From Anaerolineae bacterium (lineage in GTDB: Bacteria; Chloroflexota; Anaerolineae; B4-G1; SLSP01), in contig JAPKMR010000021.1 in NCBI GenBank assembly GCA_026645815.1, positions 1 through 59,944 on the forward strand: DNA of 59,944 nucleotides, given 5' to 3'. The notes under the pieces were generated by a model. It was not told the DNA's origin, did not search any database, and was given only the letters and a program-made list of their open reading frames with translations. Position numbers and translations under genes: made by a program. This document shows positions 16,987 to 26,650 of the stretch, piece by piece; position 1 is the stretch's first letter; each line of letters starts with the position of its first letter.

Positions 16987-19900
16987 TTAGCGGGCCACTC
17001 TGATGATACGTCCCTCGATGACTGGTGTCACTGGTGAGAAATTCTCGAAGTATTCCGCCAGCGCCGCCGCCAGGTCAGGACCGAAGTCGTAGGGGTTGAT
17101 GGCGTTGTCGCGGAACATGGTGTACCCATCGCCGCCGTTGCGGGTGAAGTTGTTCGTCACAACTTTGTAGACGGTCGCGGGAACGATCGGTTCAAACGCG
17201 GTCCCGTTCCAGACCTGTGCGTCAGTAATGCGTGAACCAACCGGTTGCGCGGTATTGAAGGTGTACTTCATGCCAGAAACCTGCAGGAAGCCACCGTTCT
17301 CCGAGGGATACAGCCTGGCGCTGTGTTCCAACGCTGCCAACAGGTCCGCACCGGTCAGCCCCATCGTGGCGATGGTATTGCCGAAGGGCAGCACTTCCAT
17401 CACATCGCCCATCGTTACCGTGCCGGTGATCAGCGGGGCGCGCAAGCCGCCGCCATTGGTGACAGCGATTTGGTGACCAGCAGCCGGTTCAGCCTGCTTG
17501 GCTTTCCACAGCATCGCATCGGCAACCAGGTTGCCCATGAGGCATTCGCCCAAGCGACAGATGCGAGCGCCGCCGACATTGATGGGAGCGCCGACCGTGA
17601 TCGTACCTACTTCAGTGGTGATCAGTTCCGCCACACCATCGCGGTACGGCTCAAGCAGCGTCTCGACTTCAGGTTTCTTGGGCACGCTGTTACCCACCAG
17701 AATTGGGTTACCCTCGTAATCGGTGATGACGCCGTTCGGGTCGAACGTGACATCCAGATGTCCGAGGTAGTTGCCCCACTGGTAGGCGGTCACGATGAGA
17801 ACGGGTTCACCCGCCGGGCTATTCACCACGGTGGGGTAAAGCCCCGCGGGCGTCATGGGTGGGGTCGCGCCGGTGTAGAGGAAGGTGTGGCTGTGCCCGC
17901 CGATGATGATATCTACGCCGCTCACTGCCGCAGCCATCAACTGATCCTGGTCGTAGCCCTGGTGAGCCAAGACGATGATCTTGTCAATGCTGTGGGTCGA
18001 AGTCAGGTCGTAGACTGTCGCGCGCAGTGTCTCGATCGGGTCGAGGAATTCGATGTTGGGACCGGGGCTGGAGATATTCTCTGTCTCGGGCGTGGTGATC
18101 CCCACGATGGCGATGTCCTGCCCATCACGCTCGATGATGGTATAGGGCGCGAGCTTGCCAAGCAGGGAGCTGCCAGGCAGTGCCATGGATGCGACCGGTA
18201 CCTCTGTCTGTGCAACAGCGGGTTCGGTGTATCCCTTGAAGACCAGCGGCAGATAGAGGTTGTAAACGTTGACCTTGATGTTTGCCGCCAACACCGGGAA
18301 GTTCACCGCGTCAATCAGGGCTGCTAGCTCATCCGGACCGTCATCGAGCTCGTGGTTACCCACAGCCATCGCGTCGTAGCCGATGGCGTTCATCATCGCA
18401 GCGATGACTTCCGACTTGTAGAGGTTGTAGAAGAGGGTGCCCTGGAATTGATCACCGGCATCCAGCACGAGCACGTTCTCTTCCGCGGCGCGGAACTGGT
18501 CTACCAGCGTGGCGATACGTGGTGAACCGGCGATACAGTTGGCTGCACCGGGTGTCGGGCAGCGCGCACCGCTAGTTTGGTACTCATCCACCCGTCCATG
18601 GAAGTCGTTAGTATGAAGGATGGTGAGCTCTAGTGCGCCCACTTGCGGCACTACAGTGGTGGTGAGTATCGCTTGTCCCTCGGTAGTGGGCGAAGCCTGG
18701 GATTTCACCGTGACTGTGGTTACATCCGAAGCCCCCACCATCGCGCCTGCCGGGATCATAACCTGGACAGTAACCATTTCCATGGCGCCCGGTTGGACGA
18801 TCACACTGGCGGGCAATTCCACATCCCATACTCCCGCGTAGGAGAGCAAGAAGGTGTCTGCCATGTTGCCGGTGTTGGTGATGTGGAGTGTGTATTCCAC
18901 AACCGTGCCTTCCAAGCCATCTTTGGCATCGGTCGCAGGAGCCACGATCAAGCCCACCGTCTGGGTGAAGGCATTAAAGACCAGTCGTCCCTCGATCTGC
19001 GGGTTGATGGGTTGCGCCAAGGTCGGAATGTACTCGATCACGACATCGCGCACATAGTATTGGGTATCGAAGACAATTTGATCGAGTGGCCAGAGCGTTA
19101 CACCGCTGTTGTTAAAGTTGCAGGAGCCTGCGGCTAGATAGTTGACGGTCGAAACCGTGTAGGTCGTCGCCTCAGTGAAGTCAATGGGGATGCCATTGAC
19201 TGTCATCGCTGCTACATTGTTGCCATTCGGGAGCATGCTCTCCCCTGGATCAGTGTAGGTGACGACAGCGCCTGCGCTCACATCGAGCATACAGGTGGTA
19301 TAGTGCGAGTAGCCGCCCCAGCGTGGTGTGTCATCGTCCTTGTAGTAGTAGTACCAGTAGTTGCGATAACCACGCTCCAGAATCTGCTTCAGTTGCGCAC
19401 CGTTAATCTCCATTACCACCAGCGAGTTCTCATACGGCATCAAGGTAAACATATCGCCCACGGTGAGGGTGTAGGGAGTGGTGGGGGTCGCTGGATGGGC
19501 GATCTTGCCGTTGGTCATCGCGCCGGAGAGATGGAAGTCAATCTCCACGGGCAGTGCGTCCTGCAGCTTCCACATGGAGGCATCAGCCTGCAGGTTGGCA
19601 GCGTTGGTCTCCTCAGTGTAGGCATTCAACGCATCAATGGGGATAATGGTTTGCCCCAGGACTCGCGTCCGGTAGGTGGTTAGGAAGTCGTTGTAGGGTG
19701 TGACTATGGCTTTGACCGCCGGATCTTCAGCGATGCTCGTGGTGACCGGCACAGCTTTGCCTGCGCGTGCTGCGACTTCATAGCCGCCGCCTGTCTTGGC
19801 GCGCATGCCCAGCACGACCTCGCCGAGGAAAGTGTTGTAGCGGTAAGCCTGGTTGATGAGCACCGGTACGTTGTCCGCCGATCCGACGATAGCGGGGAGG

Positions 19901-22900
19901 AACTTGTAGTTGCCAAAGCCTGTCGTAGGATTGGTATGGCTATGGCTGCCGATGATCACATCCACGCCCGTCGTCATAGCTGCCAGGTTGGTGTCCACAT
20001 TGGCATCCACTTCCACACTCTTGGGGTCTTCCGTGAAGCCGATATGGGTCAAGGCGATCACTGCGTCGTTGGCGGCTTTGAGCGCCGGCGCGCGGTCGAG
20101 CGTCTCGGAGATCGGGTTGGTGAAGGTCAGTCCAGGGATGTTGCTCGGCAACTCGTAGATCGGGATGCGATGGTTGCCGATACCCAGGATGGCAAGGCTG
20201 ATGTTTTCCGGACCGACGGTGACTGTGACGTGAGGCCGTACGTTCACTTCGGCTAAGCCATAGCGCCCGTCATCGTAGACGTTTGCCTGGAGCAGCGGGA
20301 AGTTAGCCTGCCCGAGCGTGCCGGTGAAGATATGTCCACCGAAGTTGTACTCGTGGTTACCCAACGTCATCGCCGTGTAGGTCATGGCATTCATCGCCCG
20401 GATGATCGGGTTGATCTGGAGATCGAGGGGCAGGTCGGTGCCATCGGCGCCCTTGCCGGTGAAGGCTGCCTTGTAGAAGGCCGCCATGGCGTCACCCTGG
20501 ATTTGATCACCCGCATTCAGCAGAATCGTGCGCTCGGGGTTGTTCTGCCATTCCTGCCGGATCAGCGTCGCCAGGTTGGTATAGCCGGGCGCGGAGCCGG
20601 AAGGCAGCAACCGTCCGTGGGAGTCGTTGTGGTGTAGGACGGTCACCGGGATGATAGGTCCGCTTGAGTTATCGCCTTCGCGGATGATGCGGCCATCCAG
20701 CCCTTGGTCGTATGCCGTGGCTGGTGTGCCGTAGTTCGCGCTCGTCCAGCTGATGACCTGATTGAGCATATCGCCCCAATAGGAGATGTTGGTCATGTAC
20801 TTGAAGGGTGCGAAGCCGTCTTGTCCGGCGGGCGCCAGGAACTCGTTGGTGCCGACGCGATAGACGCGGTCCATTTCCAGCGGTTCCCAGATAGCGCCGT
20901 TCTTGACTTCAACATCATACGCGCCCCAAGCCCACCAGCTACTGTGGTAGGCATCGAAGGTAGCGGGAGCGCCATAGCTGTAGTATTTGAAGCGAATGCC
21001 GGCAATTTGCAGCGTGCCCTTGAAGAGCGTAGCGCTCTGGTTGAGCAGCTCCATGATCTGTGCGCCGGTCATATCGCCAACTACAGTCTGGTTGCCGAAG
21101 GGCAGCACGCTGAACAACGCCCCATAGGTGAGGGTGTAGGGTACGGTCGGTGCACCGGTAGCGATGATATCCGCTCGCAAGCCGCCGGAGTTATTGAAGA
21201 CCATATCCACGTCATTGAGCGGTTCGGTATCGTTGTTCAATTCGTAGTAGATTGCGTCGTTGACGAAGGCGCCCATGGTATTATCCATGGTGCTCCGGCG
21301 AATCAAATCTACATTGGTATATCCTATAACCGTGTTGATGAGCGCCTGGTAGTCGGGATCCAGCGCCCAGGTATTCAGGCGCGCCAACGTCGCCGCATCC
21401 TGTTCGCCACTGGTGGAGACGGCTAGCGATTGCCAGTTAATGGCCACTGTGTCGTCAGTCCGGTTGTAGGCGATGTCAGCGCGGCCCACACGGCGACCCG
21501 CATAGTAGGCTTGCACCACGTAGGTCTTGCCGGGCTTGCCGACTACTTCAATGATCTGCGGCGCGCTCAAGTTGGTATGGCTGTGCCCGCCGATAATCAG
21601 GTCCACAGGCTTGTTGGCGTTGATTAGATTCTTTGCCAGGGTCTGATCGCCGTATACCGGGATGCCATAACCGTAGCCGCCATCCACGTTACCCAGGTGG
21701 CTGATGATGACCAGCACCTCTGCACCTGCGGCGACCACCGCATCATAGTAGTGGCTGATGGAATCTGTCGCATCCTTGAAGCACAGTCCATCGGTAGCCG
21801 AAGCAACGGTGATGTAGGGGGTCTCCTGGGAGGTAACGCCGATGAGTCCCACCACCACCTCGTTGCCAGGATCGCCCACGGTCATGGTCGTCCAGGGTTC
21901 GACATAGTCGGGATGGGTCCACCCGGCGGTGGCGCAGTCGCCGGTATCGTTGACGACCAGGTTGGTCGCCAGGAATGGATAGTCAGCCTGGTCCATGCGC
22001 TCTTCCAACACCGTCTGACCCCAGTCAAACTCGTGGTTGCCGAAGGTGGCGGCCTGGTAGCCCACAAAGTTAAAGAGATCAATGGTGGCGGCGCCATCAG
22101 AGAGGTTCGAGAGCAGGCTGCCCTGCATCTCATCACCGGCATCAACCAGCAACACATTGTCTGCGCCCACGGCGCTGCGGACATTGTTGATGACCTTGGC
22201 TACCCGTGCGATGCCGGGATTGCTGCCGGCCGGCTCAAGGTTGCCGTGGAAGTCATTGGTGTGGAGAATGGAGAAGGTGCTGATGTCGGGGAGGGTAATA
22301 TCGTATAGGTAGACTTCGCCACCCATATCGGGATTACCGGTGTAGTCCACAATCATCGCGCCTTCAGGTTGGCTGTAGGTATAGCCAGAGAGGTCGTTGA
22401 TCCAGACTTCCATGGTGGCGTTGGGGGCAACCGGGCCGGGTTCGAGTGTGGTGGCGCCCCATGCGAATGGGTAGCGTGCATAGTCGAAGCGCCCCGGAGC
22501 ACTGACATCCTCGTCGTCGCCATTGGTGTAGCCCACCACCTGGAAGTTGAAATTCGGGTTGGCGGCATTCATTCCCAGGAAGGATGCTGGGACGTACATC
22601 TCCATATAACCAGAATTGAAATCTACATACATGTAGTAGACCGAAGTTCTGGATGTGCCGTCACTCAGATTCACGATTGTGGGAATGAAACGGTCGGTTC
22701 CGGCAACTGGAGCATTGTAAATGACGTAGTCGGGGTTGCCATCTTCGTTGTTATCCACGTAGATATCGAATTTGGCAAAGTAGTAGTGCGGCAGGTGCCA
22801 GGGACCCCAGGCGTCAATGGCGATTGCCAGAACAGGTCCGTAAGTTGCGTGATTCCAGCCGTAGTCTATTCCTACTGCCTTGATATCGCCCGAGGTGTTG

Positions 22901-25452
22901 GTTTCAGCGGGATCAGATACCAGCAACGGGAAAGCCCACAGGCTGGAGGTGATGGGACCGCTGTGCGTAATCTCGAATGTTGCCATGTCAGCGGCGGTAT
23001 CCGTGATTACCGTTTGTGCCGTGATGTCGAGCTCGTTGTAAGGACGGGCGACGAAGTAGAAGGGCACGCGCAGCGTATCATCAGGGTCTGCAGGGGTGAA
23101 GAGGATGTAGCCGTAAATCTCCTCGAGGGTGCCCAAAATAGCGGGCAATGCGGTCACATCGAAGGTGAAGGTGACCTCTACCACGAGTTCGGAGTCTGCA
23201 GGAACGGTGACATCTGCCGGAACGGTGACTTCTACGCCTGCTAACGATGCACCTTGATAGTCCCAATCTACGTCAAAGTCGTGAGCGACGGTATCGGTGT
23301 TGTACAGGGTAATCTCGCGCTCAATCACGACTTCATCGTCGTTGGTGACGAACATATCGCTGACGCTGACAAAATCCGCATCCCCTACGGCAAAGACGGG
23401 GGTATCAACGGCGCGGTAGGCATCCACACGCCCCGCGCCCTGGCGCGGAATCGCGGTGCCGTCTACCATGTCAACCGCGGTATTCATCATCGCGGCTTTG
23501 ATCTGTTCAGGCGTCCAATCGGGATGCGCCTGCACCATCAATGCTGCGACGCCAGCGACGTGCGGTGAAGCCATTGAGGTACCGCTGAAGGAAGCGCCTT
23601 CGATGCCCGTGCCCATGGCTGCGGCAAAGATGTTGTAGCCAGGAGCTGCGACTTCGGGCTTGAGGCGTGAATCGGTGCCACGAGGTCCACGCGAAGAAGA
23701 AGGATAGACGGAGTCGGCAGGTACATAGCGGTCGGGAACCGTGTTGACGTCGTTCTCCGCGCTGACCGTGATAGATGAACCATCAGCGGTTTGCAGATAC
23801 AGACCGTCCTGGTAAGCCAGGAAACCTGCCGGGATGAAATTGCCCAATCCGTCGTCTGCCATGGTCACATAGGTGTTGCCGTTGGCGGCATTGTTGTAGA
23901 CGAGCGCACCCACGGCGCCAAAGGACTTGGCGGTGCGGACTTTCTCGGTGAACGAGCAAGTGCCGCGCTCAATCAATACTATCGTTCCGGAGAAGGCATC
24001 CGTTGGCGAGACGGTGCTGCCCGCGCATAGAATCTTGCTGCTGTAAGCTCCGGCATACGCCAATGGTGCGGTCATTTCAGCCAGATAGTGCCCATCGGGC
24101 GAGAAAGCGGGTGGCATGTAGATGATGTTGGTGAGCGTGGGAGAGGTGCTTCCATCAACGCCGACGGTGGGTCCCGTTACCCAACCGGTGGTGCTGCCGG
24201 CAACACCAATAGCCTTATCGGCGTTACCGGGTGAACCGGTGGAATAGGTGATGTTGCCGGAGTTACCGGCAGAGGCAACGACGACGATGCCTGCTGCCAC
24301 AGCGTTGTTGGTGGCGATGATGTCGGGGTCATTGGGATCGTCGCCGGGACCGTAAGAAGAGCCAAGTGACATGTTGATGACCTGGGGCCAGCCGTTGAAG
24401 ATGTAATTGAAGGCGGCTGCATCCAGGGCATCCATGACCAGGTTGGTCGAGCCGGCAGCGCCGAAGACCTTGAGCGCCATCAGACTCGCGCCGGGCGCTG
24501 TTCCGGTCATCACCTGTCCGCCGCTCAAGCCCGCAGCGATAGAGGACACATGTGTGCCGTGGCTGTTCTCGTCGAGGGGGTCGACATCTGGGTGTGGAAT
24601 GGGTTGATAACCAGTTCCGGTGGCGGCGTTGTAAGTGGTGCCCGCGAAGTCGTAACCGGCGATGACTTTGGCGGTGGGGAAGGTGCCCGCTTCGATGATG
24701 TCTGGGTCGTTATTGGTGTAGTCAGCGGGGTCGCCACTGCCACCAAGGGCGATGTGGGTGTAGTCAATACCGGTATCAATAATGGCGATGACGATGCCAT
24801 CGCCATCGAAACCCAGGTCCTCCCACACATCCGGTGCGCCGATGATCGGCACACTGCTGCCCAATGCCGGCACGTGTTCCGGAGCGCGATGGATGCCCAC
24901 GACGCCCGGTAGCGCGCGGATGGCGTTGACTTGTTCGAGAGGCACTTGAGCCAGGAAACCGTTATAAACGGTGGTATAGTTGGAAACCACCTGCACGTCC
25001 AGGTTTTCGAGTTTGGTCTCTAGTTGTGCCTGTGTGGCTTCGAGACCCGCAACGTAACTCTCAATGGCGTCGGTGGTCATGGTTTGCCGCTGGGCATAGA
25101 TGGCTGCCAGCGGTTCTTTTTCCAACTCAATAATGAGCATGGTGGAACGACCTGCCGCCTTTCCCTCTAGTGCGCGCGGAAGATAACCATGTTGAGCTAC
25201 GAACTCCTCGGCAGTCATCGTTTCAATGTCTGTGAGTTCTTCGTCGGAGAGTTCCTGCACATGAGGCGGCATTTGCCGTTCCGGTGTTGAGAAATCTGGT
25301 TCAGTAGCATGGATTGTCGTTGCTGCTGAAGCAGTCTGGATTGGTGCGGCCGGTGTCGCTGCCATAGTGCTTTGTTGTGGCGTCCACGTCATCGGTAGCA
25401 TCCCCAACAGTAATGCAGCGATCAAAAACAAATTCCAAGATCGTATACGCAT
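16987..25452 (-). CDS. secreted subtilisin fused to three 5'-nucleotidase/metallophosphatase modules
   Basis: 2821 residues with a Sec signal peptide (RIRSWNLFLIAALLLGMLP). An inhibitor_I9-like region (~95-190) precedes a complete S8 subtilisin: Asp in IIDTGIDYTH (~225), His in HGTHVSS (~300), Ser in GTSMASPHVAG (~624), with an inserted PA domain (~480-515) and FN3-like regions after. Three metallophosphatase/5'-nucleotidase units follow, starting LHTNDFHG (~1062), LHHNDSHG (~1607) and LHTNDFHG (~2279), each with GDQ or GDE and GNHE metal motifs. A COG1470-like beta domain precedes the third unit, which contains YLPLVFKGY. Each part is usually a separate enzyme. Likely role is scavenging peptide, nucleotide and phosphate outside the cell. 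ATG follows AGGAGG. Confidence 0.9.
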   Translation of the reverse strand: MRIRSWNLFLIAALLLGMLPMTWTPQQSTMAATPAAPIQTASAATTIHATEPDFSTPERQMPPHVQELSDEELTDIETMTAEEFVAQHGYLPRALEGKAAGRSTMLIIELEKEPLAAIYAQRQTMTTDAIESYVAGLEATQAQLETKLENLDVQVVSNYTTVYNGFLAQVPLEQVNAIRALPGVVGIHRAPEHVPALGSSVPIIGAPDVWEDLGFDGDGIVIAIIDTGIDYTHIALGGSGDPADYTNNDPDIIEAGTFPTAKVIAGYDFAGTTYNAATGTGYQPIPHPDVDPLDENSHGTHVSSIAAGLSGGQVMTGTAPGASLMALKVFGAAGSTNLVMDALDAAAFNYIFNGWPQVINMSLGSSYGPGDDPNDPDIIATNNAVAAGIVVVASAGNSGNITYSTGSPGNADKAIGVAGSTTGWVTGPTVGVDGSTSPTLTNIIYMPPAFSPDGHYLAEMTAPLAYAGAYSSKILCAGSTVSPTDAFSGTIVLIERGTCSFTEKVRTAKSFGAVGALVYNNAANGNTYVTMADDGLGNFIPAGFLAYQDGLYLQTADGSSITVSAENDVNTVPDRYVPADSVYPSSSRGPRGTDSRLKPEVAAPGYNIFAAAMGTGIEGASFSGTSMASPHVAGVAALMVQAHPDWTPEQIKAAMMNTAVDMVDGTAIPRQGAGRVDAYRAVDTPVFAVGDADFVSVSDMFVTNDDEVVIEREITLYNTDTVAHDFDVDWDYQGASLAGVEVTVPADVTVPADSELVVEVTFTFDVTALPAILGTLEEIYGYILFTPADPDDTLRVPFYFVARPYNELDITAQTVITDTAADMATFEITHSGPITSSLWAFPLLVSDPAETNTSGDIKAVGIDYGWNHATYGPVLAIAIDAWGPWHLPHYYFAKFDIYVDNNEDGNPDYVIYNAPVAGTDRFIPTIVNLSDGTSRTSVYYMYVDFNSGYMEMYVPASFLGMNAANPNFNFQVVGYTNGDDEDVSAPGRFDYARYPFAWGATTLEPGPVAPNATMEVWINDLSGYTYSQPEGAMIVDYTGNPDMGGEVYLYDITLPDISTFSILHTNDFHGNLEPAGSNPGIARVAKVINNVRSAVGADNVLLVDAGDEMQGSLLSNLSDGAATIDLFNFVGYQAATFGNHEFDWGQTVLEERMDQADYPFLATNLVVNDTGDCATAGWTHPDYVEPWTTMTVGDPGNEVVVGLIGVTSQETPYITVASATDGLCFKDATDSISHYYDAVVAAGAEVLVIISHLGNVDGGYGYGIPVYGDQTLAKNLINANKPVDLIIGGHSHTNLSAPQIIEVVGKPGKTYVVQAYYAGRRVGRADIAYNRTDDTVAINWQSLAVSTSGEQDAATLARLNTWALDPDYQALINTVIGYTNVDLIRRSTMDNTMGAFVNDAIYYELNNDTEPLNDVDMVFNNSGGLRADIIATGAPTVPYTLTYGALFSVLPFGNQTVVGDMTGAQIMELLNQSATLFKGTLQIAGIRFKYYSYGAPATFDAYHSSWWAWGAYDVEVKNGAIWEPLEMDRVYRVGTNEFLAPAGQDGFAPFKYMTNISYWGDMLNQVISWTSANYGTPATAYDQGLDGRIIREGDNSSGPIIPVTVLHHNDSHGRLLPSGSAPGYTNLATLIRQEWQNNPERTILLNAGDQIQGDAMAAFYKAAFTGKGADGTDLPLDLQINPIIRAMNAMTYTAMTLGNHEYNFGGHIFTGTLGQANFPLLQANVYDDGRYGLAEVNVRPHVTVTVGPENISLAILGIGNHRIPIYELPSNIPGLTFTNPISETLDRAPALKAANDAVIALTHIGFTEDPKSVEVDANVDTNLAAMTTGVDVIIGSHSHTNPTTGFGNYKFLPAIVGSADNVPVLINQAYRYNTFLGEVVLGMRAKTGGGYEVAARAGKAVPVTTSIAEDPAVKAIVTPYNDFLTTYRTRVLGQTIIPIDALNAYTEETNAANLQADASMWKLQDALPVEIDFHLSGAMTNGKIAHPATPTTPYTLTVGDMFTLMPYENSLVVMEINGAQLKQILERGYRNYWYYYYKDDDTPRWGGYSHYTTCMLDVSAGAVVTYTDPGESMLPNGNNVAAMTVNGIPIDFTEATTYTVSTVNYLAAGSCNFNNSGVTLWPLDQIVFDTQYYVRDVVIEYIPTLAQPINPQIEGRLVFNAFTQTVGLIVAPATDAKDGLEGTVVEYTLHITNTGNMADTFLLSYAGVWDVELPASVIVQPGAMEMVTVQVMIPAGAMVGASDVTTVTVKSQASPTTEGQAILTTTVVPQVGALELTILHTNDFHGRVDEYQTSGARCPTPGAANCIAGSPRIATLVDQFRAAEENVLVLDAGDQFQGTLFYNLYKSEVIAAMMNAIGYDAMAVGNHELDDGPDELAALIDAVNFPVLAANIKVNVYNLYLPLVFKGYTEPAVAQTEVPVASMALPGSSLLGKLAPYTIIERDGQDIAIVGITTPETENISSPGPNIEFLDPIETLRATVYDLTSTHSIDKIIVLAHQGYDQDQLMAAAVSGVDIIIGGHSHTFLYTGATPPMTPAGLYPTVVNSPAGEPVLIVTAYQWGNYLGHLDVTFDPNGVITDYEGNPILVGNSVPKKPEVETLLEPYRDGVAELITTEVGTITVGAPINVGGARICRLGECLMGNLVADAMLWKAKQAEPAAGHQIAVTNGGGLRAPLITGTVTMGDVMEVLPFGNTIATMGLTGADLLAALEHSARLYPSENGGFLQVSGMKYTFNTAQPVGSRITDAQVWNGTAFEPIVPATVYKVVTNNFTRNGGDGYTMFRDNAINPYDFGPDLAAALAEYFENFSPVTPVIEGRIIRVAR

Positions 25453-25707
25453 GTCTGGGTCCTCCTGAGAATGTGAAATCTTAGCGGAGAAACAACTACA
25501 CGACTCGGATGATGCTTGTAGCTATCACCTCCTTTCTCCTTGCCTGGATGGATGCCGATGCGTCCCCATGTCGGGTATTGAAGCCGGAATGGAATCAACT
25601 GTTAACACAATCCATACGCCTTCAATTGGGCCACTTATGTTATGCTCAAAGCGATGCCTCAGTAATCTGTCATCGTGCAGATAAGGCACTTTCCGAGGGT
25701 AAACTAT

Positions 25708-25736
25708 AGTGTAGCAAGAAATTGTCAAGAGGTCAA
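25708..25736 (-). promoter_or_regulatory. candidate promoter of the large secreted protein gene
   Basis: Minus-strand TTGACC (25736-25731), 17-base spacer, TACACT (25713-25708). It matches consensus at 5/6 and 4/6 positions and would give a leader of about 250 bases. Confidence 0.4.
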
Positions 25737-25773
25737 TAGACAAACGTCATCATTTCTAGAAATTGCTCCCTTT

Positions 25774-25867
25774 GGGCGCGTTTCAACTTCGGGGTAAAAG
25801 TGAGATCACTATTTTAACGGACTTTAGTCCGCAGTGTGCGCCTTGTGATGGAAGTCTGAACAGTTAC
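25774..25867. repeat. chimeric MITE remnant (family A left end joined to family B right end)
   Basis: 25774-25811 is the left end of a family A element (GGGCGCGTTTCAACTTC). 25812-25867 is the right half of a family B element, nearly identical to 57477-57532, and ends CTGAACAGTTAC. No target duplication flanks it, so the ends were probably joined by deletion or recombination. Confidence 0.65.
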
Positions 25868-25881
25868 TCCGTTTTAGAAAT

Positions 25882-25911
25882 TTGACATTCCCTTAAGGTT
25901 GGCTATATAAT
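25882..25911 (+). promoter_or_regulatory. consensus sigma70 promoter of the kor operon
   Basis: TTGACA at 25882-25887, 18-base spacer, TATAAT at 25906-25911: both boxes match consensus fully. It begins 14 bp after the MITE remnant and about 165 bases before the korD start. Confidence 0.75.
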
Positions 25912-26077
25912 GAGAGTAATTTCCCGTGTTCTGAAACTCTCATATTCCTCATCTCGCTCAAGGGAGAAAGTCATTGACGATCATGGCGCCCTGCAGCTGC
26001 TATGGCTATAGTCCGATGGTATTGTGCTGGTCAGCTTGCCCACAGCTTGTGCCCCACAGAAGAAAGGTTGCCCGCTT

Positions 26078-26347
26078 ATGAAAGCTTTTGCACGTACGCC
26101 GTTGAACTTGCAGAAAATGAAAGTGCCCCATGGGATGGTCTATCTCATTCCTGAGCGGTGCAAGGGATGCCGCCTGTGCATCGAGTTCTGCCCGCGCGAA
26201 GTGCTGCAGGAATCTGTAGAGATCAACGCGAAAGGTTATCACTTTCCCGAAATTGTGCCTGGTAAAGAGGCAAGCTGCATTCATTGTCAATTCTGTACGA
26301 TGATTTGTCCTGAGTTTGCGATTTATACTGAAGAAACAGAAGACTGA
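26078..26347 (+). CDS. korD: 2-oxoacid:ferredoxin oxidoreductase delta subunit (2[4Fe-4S] ferredoxin)
   Basis: 89 residues from ATG 26078. Two clusters: CKGCRLCIEFCP and CIHCQFCTMICP, separated by GYHFPEIV, exactly as in KorD/VorD delta subunits. ATG codons further in (26117) are possible starts. It is the first gene after a consensus promoter and is followed by korA, korB and korC, the usual order for four-subunit enzymes. It passes electrons from the TPP enzyme to free ferredoxin. Confidence 0.85.
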   Translation: MKAFARTPLNLQKMKVPHGMVYLIPERCKGCRLCIEFCPREVLQESVEINAKGYHFPEIVPGKEASCIHCQFCTMICPEFAIYTEETED

Positions 26348-26419
26348 GGATTCGAGCTCGGGGTATCGGATAGGGCATTCGCTGCTATTGATGAGCTGAT
26401 TCTCAAAGGGGGTTCAGAT

Positions 26420-26650
26420 TTGAGCGCACGTGAAGTACTGACTGGAAAGCATTTCATGCATGGCGATGAGGCTTGCGCTGAGGGCGCAATTGCGGCAGGT
26501 TGCCGCTTTTTTGGCGGTTATCCTATCACACCTTCGACGGAGATTGCAGAGCGTTTTGCGCAACGCATGCCGGAGTTAGGGGGAGTCTTCATCCAGATGG
26601 AGGATGAGCTGGCAAGTATTGCAGCGGTACTAGTGCGTTGTCCAGACTAA
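26420..26650 (+). pseudogene. korA: korA 5' fragment, interrupted by IS630-family element
   Basis: The frame opens with TTG 26420 behind a GGGGG-rich site. It encodes the start of the alpha subunit (GCRFFGGYPITPSTEIAE, MEDELASIAAV), then runs into the IS and stops at 26650. Real korA sequence ends at 26632. Removing the IS and one target copy restores a 387-codon korA reading AAVLGASAAGARAM without a shift. The disruption is therefore clean and probably recent. Confidence 0.88.

Larger units (their letters stand above)
25453..26077. other. divergent intergenic region between secreted protein and kor operon
   Basis: 625 bases. It contains the promoter for the minus-strand secreted protein gene, a chimeric MITE remnant at 25774-25867, and a consensus promoter for the kor genes at 25882-25911. 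A 66-codon frame at 25509-25709 has no recognisable features and is not called. Confidence 0.6.

Noticed and set aside
17245-18327. 360-codon plus-strand frame
   Set aside because: Antisense to the 5'-nucleotidase part of the large secreted protein; no recognisable domains and composition typical of a shadow frame. The same holds for long frames at 20704-21426 and 22369-23244.
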